This document shows, in pieces, positions 47,641 to 58,377 of a stretch of 64,000 bases of DNA. Position 1 is the first letter of the stretch. Each line of letters opens with the position of its first letter. The position numbers were made by a program, and so were the translations under genes. Below the pieces are notes generated by a model. The model worked only from the letters and a program-made list of their open reading frames with translations, ran no database searches and had not been told where the DNA came from. Source of the stretch: Cannabis sativa (lineage: Eukaryota; Streptophyta; Magnoliopsida; Rosales; Cannabaceae); assembly GCF_029168945.1 (NCBI RefSeq), contig NC_083607.1:38921257-38985256 (forward strand), read 5' to 3'.

Positions 47641-48045
47641 ATGGGGTATTTATAGAGGGTTTAGCGGCGGACTATTAGCGGCGGGGGTTCGCCGCTAATA
47701 GTAATAAAATAATTAAAAAAAAAATAAATAGTATTAGCGGCGGACCCCCGCCGCTAATGTTTTGAATCGTATAAGCGGGAAAAATCCCGCCCATTTATTA
47801 GCGGCGGACTATTAGCGGCGGGGTGCGCCGCTAATACTAATAGCGGCGGAGCAATTGCGGCGGGTCCGCCGCTACTAGTATTAGCGGCGGAGCAGTTGCG
47901 GCGGACTGCCCGCCGCTAATATGTTTTCAAAAAATAAAATAAAAACGGCCAAAATTAACGGCGGACCCCACTCTCCGCCGCTAATACCCCTGTTATTAGC
48001 GGCGGAGGGGGTCCGCCGCTAATAAGTCCGCCGCTAAAGACTAAA
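47640..48045. repeat. CACTA right subterminal repeats
   Basis: Dense array of TAGCGGCGG and CCGCCGCTAAT units in both orientations, including perfect short palindromes (for example around 47745 and 48000). Same units as at the left end. Confidence 0.88.
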
Positions 48046-48322
48046 ATTGTTGTAGTGGGTGTGGCCCATGATGTGGTGCAATGGGCAATCTGATCAAACC
48101 ACTTTGGTAAAATTGGAATGCCCAATTTTGACAGGTCCCTGCCAAGTGCGACGGTAGATGGCTGATTTGCTCTCTTTGGTTATGTCTATCTTTGTAGTAG
48201 TTACTTTCTTAGGCTTATCGTTAGTCTTTTAGTTATTTGCTTTTACTTGAACTCTGTTTTGTATTTTCTTGGTGCTTTTTTTTTTGGCACAATCAATCCG
48301 AAAAAAAAAAATTTAAGTACAA

Positions 48323-48558
48323 ATTTTACAAATTATAGGAAAATTTTAGAAAAATTGCAATAAATGACCTTAAATTTAATACTAACTATAGTCAATGTCC
48401 CTTTTTAAATTTTTTAAGGTAAATGTTCTTTTTAAATTTTAGTACCTAAAATATCCTTGATTACAATGAGTGTATCAAAAATATTAATGAAGCTAATGAA
48501 ACTAGCCTTTACTTGGGCTTGCCTTGTGTGGTGGGTAGGAATAAAAATGCAATATTGG
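48323..48558. other. Unassigned AT-rich sequence between LINE-2 and Gypsy-2
   Basis: No gene or recognisable element. It is the older sequence into which LINE-2 inserted. Confidence 0.4.
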
Positions 48559-49210
48559 TGTTATCCCAATTTTTGCACTCTGACGTGGCATCACATGAAT
48601 GGTGACACGTGGAGTCTACTTTGAACATCTGCTCGGGAAGCACAGTCTAAGCAGGATGCCTCACTGGCATGCCCAGAGCAAAGTATTCAGTAATCCGCAC
48701 AGAATGGCCAAACACTTAGCGAATTCAACTTTCGCATCGTGAGTCATCAGCACAATCCCTATAACTTAGGGATCAATTTACGTGGGTATGGCATACACAC
48801 GATCCCGCTATCAGTGTATTCAGCCTCAATCCCACGATCTTTCTGTTTATACGCATTGTAACGATAAGAGAAACTCTTCCTCCCCAAGCTTACTAGCCCT
48901 ATAAATAGTGATGCATATTCACTGGGCAAGAGATCGGTCGAAAAGCAGTTGAGTTAAGACTATACCCTAAATATATTATCTAAGAATTATATATTCAGAG
49001 ATACTGTTGTAAGAGCTATAAGAAAATGAATCTTTCTCCTTGATCTTAAGTCAATACAAGTAACGAGGATTAGGCATTACCGAACTGCTCGGGGCTGAAC
49101 CTCTATAAAATTCTTGTGTCTTTTTATTGTTTTATCATATATTTGTTATTATAAATCATTTATCGCTTATAAAATAGACTGGTTGTCGTTGGCTAAAAGT
49201 GAAGTCAACA
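48559..49210 (+). repeat. Gypsy-2 5' LTR
   Basis: Starts TGTTATCCCAATTTTTGCAC and ends GAAGTCAACA, immediately before the shared primer-binding 20-mer. CCTATAAATAGTG near 48898 is a good TATA box. The exact left end is inferred from the TGTT...AACA rule because no second LTR is in the window. Confidence 0.7.
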
Positions 49211-49230
49211 TTTTGGTGCTTTCATTGAGA
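49211..49230 (+). other. Gypsy-2 primer-binding region
   Basis: TTTTGGTGCTTTCATTGAGA, identical to the Gypsy-1 and Gypsy-3 sites. Confidence 0.65.
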
Positions 49231-49276
49231 CAAGGATCACGAATCGCTCTTTATTCAACATCCAATCGCCAATACT

Positions 49277-52050
49277 ATGGTGCAAACTCGTAGAGGCCTG
49301 ACTGACTCAGCAAATTCACAGACGCTGGATCTTGCATCCCAGAACCCAGGAAACACGAGGGTTCCGCCTGGTGTTAATCCTGGACAGCCGGCGAACGTGG
49401 GGAATGGTGAAACAGTTCCTATAGATGAAATTGCGCCTGGTGTGCAAGAGACTGGGAATAACAGTTCCGCACCCAACCAGGGCATTCATAACACAACTGT
49501 TTCGCCTGGAACCAACGCCCAAACGACTATCAGAGATGCCACTGAATTACAAAATCTCTGTGACGCACTCGGACTCATGTAGGGTCATAATAATACCCTA
49601 CATCATGATCAAGACGAACTACGCGCTGTAGTAAATCTCACGTTCAACGAACAAAGGCGTATGTTCGCCGAATGGAGAGATAGAGAGATGGAGGCATTAA
49701 GGGCTCACCATGCAGAGATCGAAGATCGTAATCGGCAAGCTACCGTGCTGATACGAAGAGCCTACCAAACTGTAGGTCGGAAATCGCCGAATGTCATTCC
49801 CCTGGGAGAGACGGAGGAGGATCCAACGATTAGTACTTCCCAGACTGCAAATGCTCAGCCGCCCAATCGCCGGTCACAAGTTCCACTCGTGGGCCCAGCG
49901 GTAGGCGAGCAGACTTTGGTAATTCATCAGGAGGAGTCATACTTGATGGTTCCAACCAGATCAATGGTGTCATTCCACCCGTCAACCAAGCGAATCAACC
50001 GCTAAGGCAGTCAAGCGCTTCTATGTTCGAAAGGTTAGGGACAGCCCATGACCTAAGGAATGATCTAAACAGAAGGAGGGGAGCAAACGATCAGAATGTT
50101 ACGACAATCGTGCAGCCCGGAGTCTGTACTCAAATCCCCGCTCATAAAGATGCCGATGTAATCCAAATTGACCAGAATGCCGAGCCGGTCAGCCCAACCG
50201 TACAGGCTCAGCTAGACGAACTGAAAAATATGTTTCACGACATGGCTGGACAAAGAAATAATGATCTTGAGCTAGACCGAGCACACAGAACTCCTTTCTC
50301 GCCGGAGATCAATCTCCTGCCACTGCCCCACAAGTTCAAAATGCCGACATGGAAAATGTACACGGGGAGAGAAGATCCCCTTTCCCATCTCAAGTACTTC
50401 GAAATGCAAATGGATTTGCAAGGGGTACGAGGAGATGTATGCTGCAGAATCTTCCCTGCCACTCTGTCAGAAGCCGCTCAGGAATGGTATTTCAAGTTGG
50501 CTCCTGTAAAGTTTAGTTCATGGAAAACCTTCTCTTCGAAATTCCATGCACAATTCTCTTGCTCGTGCCAACTCCCATTGCATTTGGGAGACTTGGTCAA
50601 AGTTAAGCAATGACCAGGCGAGCCACTCCGGGCATACATCAGCAGATTCATGACGGAGGCGACCAAAGTGTCACGGGTAACTGAAGATGGAAAGTTATCC
50701 GCAATACTGGGGGGCATCAAAGTCCTCGGTGAACTCTAGAAGGATATAAGAAAGAACGGGCCAGTAGACTCAATGAGTAATTTCCTTGACCGAGCCGAAG
50801 GCTTCATCAAGCTCGAAGAAGCTATTCAACGAGTGGAAGGTGAACAAAAGCCTGGCAACTCAAAGGCTCCTTCCACTGGAACATCCGCCCAACTTCCCCA
50901 ATACCCAAACAATTCAAGCTCAGGTGGTAAGTGCTCCAGTAACAACCACAAGCAAGGGAATGGGAAGAAAGGAAAGTTTACTGGCAAATCCGAACAAGCT
51001 CCCCGAGAGAATCATGCCAAATACACTGCATTCACTATTCTAATTGAAGATATAGAAAGTGTATACATGGCAACTCAGTCACTGGTCCCGTATAAGAAGC
51101 CTGGGCCCATGAAGAAAGATGCCAACAAAAGGGACATGACAAAGTTTTGTCGGTTCCACGGAGACTACGACCATGACACTAATGAATGCTACAACTTGAA
51201 GCGGGAAATTGCATTCCTAATAAGGAAAAACAATCCGCACCTGCAAAAGTATGTTAAGACCGACCAAGGTCAGAGGAACGACAACAATCAAGATTTGCTA
51301 CCTCCACTAGTAGATGGACATCTGCAAGTCATTGTTGGAGTCCCTCACATTGCTGGAGATTCGGGCAAAGCTCAGGAGAGGTATGCCCGAACAGTGCAAC
51401 ACGAGCAAGAAGAAGTCATCCTGGCCGTGGAAGAAATGAATCCCAAAGTTCCACGAGTAGGAGAGCCGACCATAACCTTCAACGATGAAGATGCTGTCAA
51501 AATTAGATCTCCGCACAAGGACCCGCTGGTCGTGGAAGTCCAAATAGCCAATAAAATGGTGGCCAGAACCATGATCGATAATGGAGCCTCTTCCAACATT
51601 TTGTTCAAGATTGCTTACGAAAAGATGGGACTCCAACTCAAGGATCTAACCCCATGCCTCCAGCCTGTCTATGGTTTCTCCGGTTAAGGAGTTGCACCTC
51701 TAGACAAATTCGTCTACCCCTCACTGTTGGACAAGCTCCGACGAGCATGACTATCATGGCACAGTTCCTAATATTGGATGTTCCTTCAGATTTTAACGTA
51801 ATGCTTGGCCGGGCGGCCTTGTATGACTTAAAGGCTGTCACATTAATATTTCACTCGTGTCTGAAGTTCCCAACAAAGAATGGGGTAGGGTATCTAAGAG
51901 GAAACCAACAGTCTGCACGAGAATGTTATAACCTTGCAGTGGCCAAGGCTAAGAAGGAAGTATCCTCCAGCCAGAGCACAGACAAGGGAAAAAACATTCC
52001 CAAGTAGGGAACTTCCCAAGGCGGGGATGAAGATGTGGATCCTTGACTTG
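49277..52050 (+). pseudogene. Gypsy-2 gag and protease
   Basis: Starts MVQTRRGLTDSANS at 49277, like Gypsy-1 MVETRS. TAG at 49580-49582 and a frameshift near 50005-50023 break the N-terminal part. 50023 onward carries the capsid-like section (LPHKFKMPTWKMYTGREDPL, AAQEWYFKLAPVKF). TGA at 50611-50613 and TAG at 50737-50739 follow. The zinc-knuckle variant CRFHGDYDHDTNEC lies near 51150-51195 and the protease motif MIDNGASSNILF near 51570-51605. Another frameshift near 51680 leads to VMLGRAALYDLKA. It is clearly the same lineage as Gypsy-1 but a different family. Confidence 0.85.
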
Positions 52051-55000
52051 GGGACCAGAGGAGCAATGTTGGACCTGTAGAAGAATTAGAAGAGATCGAA
52101 ATCGATCCAGATATCCCGACCAGAAAGCTAAAGATCTGATAAGGTTTGTTGCTCGAAGTAAAATCAGAATTGATAAAATTTCTGAGAGCAAACCTAGACG
52201 TTTTTACTTGGCCACATGCGGATATGGTCAGAATCGATCCTTCTATCATTTCACATGTTCTGAATATCGATCCCAACTTCTGGCCAGTTCAACAAAAACG
52301 AAGGCTGTTGGACAAAGAACGAGCAGTAGCCTTGAAGGATGAAGTTGAAAAGATGCGCAACAACAACTTCATAATTGAAGCTTTTTACTCGGCTTAGGTC
52401 GCGAATCCCGTACTAGTGCCCAAGTTGAACAAGAAATGGCGAATCTGTATTGATTTCACAAACCTCAACAAGGCGTGCCCTAAAGGCTGTTTTCCACTTC
52501 CAAGAATCGATCAGCTTGTAGATGCAACAGCAGGGCACGAAATATTAAGCTTCATGGACGCTTACTCAAGCTACAATCAAATCAAAATGCATCCACCAGA
52601 CCAAGAACATACAAGTTTCTGAACAGATTTGGGTCTCTATTGCTACAAAGTCATGCCGTTTGGTCTAAAAAACGTTGGGGCTACGTACCAAAGATTGGTA
52701 AACAAAATGTTTAAAGACCAGATCGGGAGAAATACGGAAGTATACGTGGATGATATGCTCGTAAAATCCAGAAAGGCTGGGGGGCACATAGACGACCTAG
52801 ATGAATGCTTCAAAGTCCTCAAAAAATACAACATGAAACTAAATCCCTTAAAGTGTTCCTTCAGAGTCAGCTCGGGAAAGTTTCCAGGCTTCATCATCAA
52901 TGCTCGAGGAATTGAAGCTAATCCAAAAAAGATTCAAGCCCTCCTGGATATGAACTCAACAACAAAAACCATAGAAGTGCAAAGCTTAACTGGTCGGATC
53001 ACTGCGCTCAGCAGATTCGTTTCAAAATCAACAGACAAGTGTGTCCCATTCTTCAACATCCTGCGAGGAAACAAGCAGTTCGAGTGGACAGAGGAGTGTG
53101 AAAAAGCTTTCCAAGGGCTAAAGGCACAACTTGCAAAACCTCCCGTACTCTCAAAACCTCTGGACGGCAAGGAACAGGGAATATACTTAGCTGCTACGGA
53201 ACATGTCGTGAGTGTCGTGCTAATCAGAGAAGAGAATGATATACAACTCCCAGTCTATTACATCAGTCAAAGACTCATTGAGGCTGAGGGTCGATATCCG
53301 TTAATTTAGAAAAACTCGCATACTGCCTCATTCTAGCAACAAGGAAGTTGAGGCCTTATTTCCAAGGTCGTCCTGTTCGGGTGTATACCGACCAACCACT
53401 ACGCCAAATACTGCAAAAACCAGATGCTTCTGGACGGCTACTCAAGTGGGCGGTAGAGTTGGGCCAGTACGAAATCACTTTCCAACCCCGAACAGCAATC
53501 AAAGGCCAAGCCTTGGCAGACTTTGTGGTAGAATGCACAGGCAAAAAAGAAAGCATACCAGAAAGCAACCCCGAGCCGGTACAAATACCTTAGCCAAGTC
53601 ACAATGAGGACAAACCGACCTGGAAACTACATGTGGATGGGTCGGCTACAGATCAACTATCTGGTGCAGGAATTGCCCTTATCACGCCTGGGGGGCAACA
53701 CCTGCACGCTGCAGTCAAGTTCGGATTCAAAGCATCTAACAACGAAGCCGAGTACGAAGCTCTAATCGCTGAACTAAAACAAGCCCAGGAGATTAAGGCC
53801 AAACACATCGAAATCTACAGCGATTCACAGCTGGTGGTAAATCATATATTCGGAGAATATGAAGCTCGGGGAGAAAAGATGATAGCATATCTGAGAAAAA
53901 TACATGATCTGCTCGCACAATTCAAAAGCTACGGTCTCAAACAAATTTCAAGAGAAGAAAATACAACTGCAGACGCGTTAACTCGATTGGCAAGTAGCAA
54001 TGTAAGTGACAAGGCAAACCTGGTTCCTATCCAGTTCCTCGAAGAGCCTAGCATCACTAGCACGGAAGAAATCAAAATGATTGATATATCCCCAAACTGG
54101 ATGACACCAATAGCGACCTACCTCGAGTCTGGGAAACTCCCAGATAACCGAAACGAAGCTTGGAAAATGAGAAGGAAAGCTACACGGTACATCATAGTAG
54201 AAGGAGTCATGTACAGAAGAGGATTCTCGATGCCATTGCTCAGATGTGTCACTGAAGAAGAAGTTGCACGGCTCCTATCCGAAGTACATGACGGATTTTG
54301 TGGGAATCATGCCGTCGGACAAAGCTTATCCAAGAAAATTCTAAGGCAAGGTTACTTCTAGCCGACAATGATTGAAGATTCAAAAGCCTATGTTAAGAAG
54401 TGTGACAAATGCCAGAGATTTTTGAAGATACCGAGAGCTCCACCCAACGAGTTAACACAGATGCAAAGTCCATTGCCCTTTGCCATTTGGGGGATTGACC
54501 TGATCAAAAAATTACCTAAAGGTAAAGGTGGAGTGCAGTATGCAGTGGTAGTGGTTGATTACTTTAGGACTGAGGCCGAACCACTCGCAACCATCACATC
54601 AAAGAAAGTTCAAGACTTTATTGTGAAGAACATAATATGCCGGTTCGGACTACCGTACAAAATAGTCTCAGATAATGGCAAGTAGTTCGACAGCCAATCC
54701 TTTACTGATTTCTGTGCGAACCATGGTATCATCAAAAGTTTCTTCGCTGTGGCGCATCCTTAGGCAAATGGTCAAGTTGAGGCAGTCAACAAAACCTTGA
54801 AGGATACACTAAAGAAAAAACTTGAAGATGCTAAAGGAAACTGGCCAGAAGAGCTTCCTGAAGTCCTATAGTCATACCGTACAACTGAAAAAACGGCAAC
54901 CAGACAAACACCATTCGCAATGGCATACGGTTATGAAGCTATGCTTCCCGTCGAACTCGAGCCACCTTCCCACAGAAGATTGACATACGATCAAGGTACC

Positions 55001-55282
55001 AATCACATACTCCTTGCAGAATCACTTGATGAAATCGAAGAAAAACGAGCAACTGCAAACTTAAAGTTGATGGCCCATCAACAAAAAGTAGCTCGGTATT
55101 TCAACAAACAAGTGAAGGCTCGAAAATTCTTCGTGGGAGATATGGTCTTGAGAAGGGTATTCTTGAACACCGAAGACACCACGACAGGTGTACTTGGACC
55201 TAACTGGGAAGGACCATATCAAGTGGTCGAAGTTCTCGACTCCAGAGCATACAAGTTAGGTAAGTATGACGGAAAAAATTGA
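52051..55282 (+). pseudogene. Gypsy-2 pol: RT, dual RNase H, integrase
   Basis: RT: WRICIDFTNLNKACPKGCFP, DAYSSYNQIKMH and VYVDDMLVKSR (active site intact). First RNase H to about 53570; second, archaeal-type RNase H from 53633 (MDGSATDQLSGAGIALI, ASNNEAEYEALIAELK, IYSDSQLVVNH). Integrase from about 54290: VHDGFCGNHAVGQSLSKKIL, CDKCQRFLKIPRAPP, IVSDNGK and VLGPNWEGPYQVVEV. In-frame stops at 52395, 52620, 53591, 54359, 54683, 54761 and 54869, plus a frameshift near 53307. There is no antisense gene or 3' LTR after it; the next element begins within about 20-250 bp. Confidence 0.88.
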
Positions 55283-55904
55283 CTTCGACATCAGTCTTAT
55301 CTTTCTATGCGACTCTGCCTCTAGAATTAGTCTGGTCACCCTACTCTGAAGCATGGCTTCCTTTCTTTTTCTATTGAGGTTGGTCGACAATTTTGGACTT
55401 ACTTTGCTGCTTAGTCAAAGGAGTCTTCTTGAAAGCTTCACCTATTATCCATTTCCTTTTATCCTTGCGAGGATTTAAGGTTCTAGAATCTTTTGGGAGC
55501 ATCAGTTGTTGGAGGTGTTTGCGCATTCAATTAACTAGAACTTTTGCCCATGGCGACCACGAGATCTGACTTTTCGGGAGTGCCCTTTCCTCCAGCACTG
55601 CCTTCAGTAGGTTTGTCTTGATGATTGTCCTTCAGCATGTCTTGAGGATCATCTTTTGAGGTCTCTTGAAGATCGACATCAGCATCATCAGAAATATTCT
55701 CTGTTGAAGCATCTAGGTCTGTATCTTTGCCAACCTGATCCTTATGACGGCTAGTCGCCTCGGTCTGATCTTTTGCATATCCTATCTTGGCATTAGGATC
55801 AGTGAAGTGAAGACCAAACTTGTTACAAGTGAGTACCATAATTACAAAACGTAATTTTTAGATGGTATCACTGCTTCCTTCAACTCTCAATGAAAGCACC
55901 AAAA
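55283..55904 (-). pseudogene. Gypsy-3 gag N-terminus and primer site
   Basis: Minus strand from ATG at 55839: MVLTCNKFGLHFTDPNAKIG, followed by an acidic, Asp/Lys-rich stretch like other Tat gag N-termini, to about 55531. The primer-binding 20-mer lies at 55885-55904 on the minus strand. The rest of gag and pol is missing; the remaining 250 bp towards 55283 read weakly as basic gag-like sequence (TKQQSKSK). Confidence 0.6.
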
Positions 55905-56690
55905 TATTTACCGAGGTTTTTGAAATACTAATTATAAATAATTAGAATTGAAGAAATAAATAATTAAAAGAGAAAGAGTAAGAACACACAAATAGTTTTT
56001 ACGTGGTTGGGGCATTAACGAGACTTAGTTCACGAGTTAATGTTATTATGTAACTTAAACTAGAAAAACCTTTGCGAATACAATGAGCATAGGCTCTCAA
56101 GTTTTCCTGAGTGAATATTGCAAGAGAATTCAATCCTTTATTCGAAGGATTCATTGGGTATTTATAGTGTTAAGAAAATTACATTTAATTTCTCTTTTCC
56201 CTCTATTGGGAAGTTTACATTGAATTACATAGCTTGGGATGTCTCGTAAAGTCCAGCCCATGAAGGAGATGATCTGCTGACTAGGAAGATTAGATGCGGT
56301 TGAATAAGTCAAAACTGTGTCCTACAATCGTAGGCAATTAATCATGAATTAATTGCTTGATCTTTGTTTAGGAAGTTCCCCTTTTAGCATGATACGATCT
56401 TCTATAGAGATTTGAGGAGCATTTATTTCCTTATTTGTGTGCATGGATGAAAATGGAAATTGGACTGGTCTTCTAGGAACATGTTGTCTGACTCTTCGTG
56501 CATTACGATACTGGAGCTGCTTCCGACGGACTGCCACTAGCGGAAGACCATCTAGTCACGGAGCTTAGGCACGTTCCTAGATGGTTCTATGTAACTTAAG
56601 CTTGGCCCAAATTGTCTTCTTTGGGGCTTACTGGTGGACCTTTGATGCTGACATAGATTCCACATGTCCCTTGCCGGAAACACGGATAAC
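55905..56690 (-). repeat. Gypsy-3 LTR (worn)
   Basis: Homologous to the Gypsy-1 LTR: TTTTTACGTGGTTGGGGCAT at about 55995-56014 matches TTTTTACGTGGTTGGGGCGT of Gypsy-1, followed by the same TTAACGAGACTTAG/TTAATGAGCCTTAG words. Its end is changed from TGTTGACCGAG to TATTTACCGAG. The outer boundary is approximate. Confidence 0.65.
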
Positions 56691-57334
56691 TATTATAATT
56701 ATTAAATGGATAAAATTGTCATTTATAAAGTTAAAATGAAAAATGGTATTTTTAAAAAGAAAGATAAGTTTCAATAAAATGGCAAAATTAAAACCCATGG
56801 GCCCACATGAGTATTTCGGCTATCAAGGGCTTAATAAAGCCATTTTTATCTTTTTTATTCCATTTTAAATTCTCAACCTAACCCTAAAGTTACAATATAA
56901 ATAGAATATGATAGCTCTTGGTTTTCATAATACTATTGACTCACTTTGTTAGACAAATAGAAAATCAAAGAGAGCTTCATATATTTTGAATTCTCTTCTT
57001 CTTCTCAATAATTTCAAACCTTGAGTGATTGAGTAATTTCCCACACATTTCAAGGTAATACTCAAGATAGTGTGGAAGATTGTGTAGTCTTTCTGTTACT
57101 TGAACAAGAATCCAAGTTCAAATCTTGATCATACTCTACAACATAAAGGATCAAGGATTAGAGATCTGAACAGAAGGAGTCATATTATTTATCTACCATC
57201 AATGTAAGATTTTCTATAACTTTAATGTCTTTAATTCATTATTTTAGGAAATTCATATTTAGGATGTTAGATTATAGAATTATAATCCAAAATACATGTT
57301 AGTAAATCTAGATCCTAGTAAAATATTTCTAATA
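56691..57334 (+). mobile_element. Truncated copia LTR of the 1.89-kb family
   Basis: Matches 60-560 and the complement of 58378-59130 over most of its length, for example GATCTGAACAGAAGGAGTCA and AGTAAATCTAGATCCTAGTA. Ends TTTCTAATA at about 57334 in place of TTTCCAACA. It separates the Gypsy-3 LTR from the antisense-gene relic. Its 5' part is missing. Confidence 0.65.
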
Positions 57335-58372
57335 GAGTGGTAGGCCACGGTGGCCAATGATGACACAGTGTATTTGTCTCAAGCCCTCCAACACAAGGTT
57401 GTCAGTGTAAGTATCCTAGTTTATAACTTTGATTTTTAATTTCCTGCTATTTGCCAGCTTCTTCACTAACCCTTTATCTTCTATTTTCAAAGGATGTTCT
57501 CCTTGCCGAGCGTAGTGCGAAAGCAACAGCAAGAATGGTCCATGACCTTAAAAGCCTCATGGATGAATATTAGGCAGTTGATGGCAAGAAGATCACAGCT
57601 ATGGAGGACTTGACCAATGCCAAATCAGAACTAGACCAGGCTAGAAAGAGCCTGAAAGCCTTTGAGGGCACCAAATCTCAACTATCGGAGCTCAAGAAGT
57701 ACACTTATCGGGTGGTGGCTGAAAACAAAGATAGGCAGGAACACTTCCAAAAGGTCGTCGACCTTGTGGTTAAAGTCCGGCTTGACAAGGGCATCTAAGC
57801 TACAGTCTCAACTGTGAAGACGAAGCTTCAAGAAGGGAACATCAAGTTTTCCAAGGAGGTTTAAGACTTAAAACTCAGCTATCAGCAAGCTCGCGACCTA
57901 ACTACCAAACTCGAAAAGAGTGAGGTGGAGTTGCAAAAGAAGTTGAGCGAAGCATAGGAAGAAATGGCGTAGACAAAGGTGACAGTGGTCGAGCTTAAGA
58001 AGGATGTCGAAGCCAAGGAAGGACGGATTTGGGTCCTGGAGGCGGAGCTGGCCATGACTAAAAATGACCAGGATGGCCTAGTGAATTCGAAAGAGGAACT
58101 AAAATAATGGCTAGAGGAGGCCAATGCCAAGTTGGTGGAAGCCGAGGAGAGATTAGAAAAGGCTGAGGAAAAGAGGATTGTTGGATGGAAGGATGCCTTT
58201 TTCACCTCCGTCTACACCCTTTGGCAGAGAGATCAGGATATATCTTTGAAGGCATTCGGTGATGAGGAGGATGAAGTTCGCGCCCAACTTCTTGTTCGAG
58301 TGCAAGTAGAACCAAAAGAGGCACAAGATTCGTCCCCGAAACTGTAGACCGATCCTTTGACTGAAGAGCCAT
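57335..58372 (+). pseudogene. Relic of a gypsy antisense gene (C-terminal coiled-coil part)
   Basis: A first short exon (YLSQALQHKVVS) ends at 57406 with GTAAGT. An 86-bp intron (57407-57492, ending TTTTCAAAG) is followed by a long exon rich in coiled-coil heptads (LTNAKSELDQARKSLKAFEG, LVEAEERLEKAEEKRI) and a conserved end (WKDAFFTSVYTLWQRDQDI). Intron position and size correspond to 39037-39129 in Gypsy-1. In-frame stops occur at about 57571, 57796, 57862, 57955, 57970 and 58105; those in KLSEA*EEMA* contexts are CAG-to-TAG type. It probably belonged to the same element as the Gypsy-3 or Gypsy-2 fragments. Confidence 0.65.
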
Positions 58373-58377
58373 CTCTT

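Larger units (their letters stand above)
32117..48057 (-). mobile_element. CACTA (En/Spm) transposon with nested gypsy element
   Basis: Left end CACTACAACATTG and right end AATTGTTGTAGTG are inverted repeats starting with CACTA, flanked by GGT on both sides (32114-32116, 48058-48060), the 3-bp duplication of this superfamily. GC-rich subterminal repeats lie at both ends. After removing the nested gypsy element the unit is about 3.9 kb and holds only the N-terminal third of the TNP2-type transposase, so it is non-autonomous. The interior is otherwise AT-rich. Orientation is taken from the transposase gene. Confidence 0.93.
30848..48311 (+). mobile_element. 5'-truncated LINE (LINE-2), split by a CACTA element
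   Basis: TTTAAGTACAA at 30837-30847 recurs at 48312-48322, directly after a poly(A) run (about 48300-48311). These mark an 11-bp target duplication of a LINE copy. Without the CACTA insertion (32117-48057) and its duplicated GGT, the element is about 1.5 kb and contains only the end of ORF2 and the 3' UTR. Confidence 0.8.
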
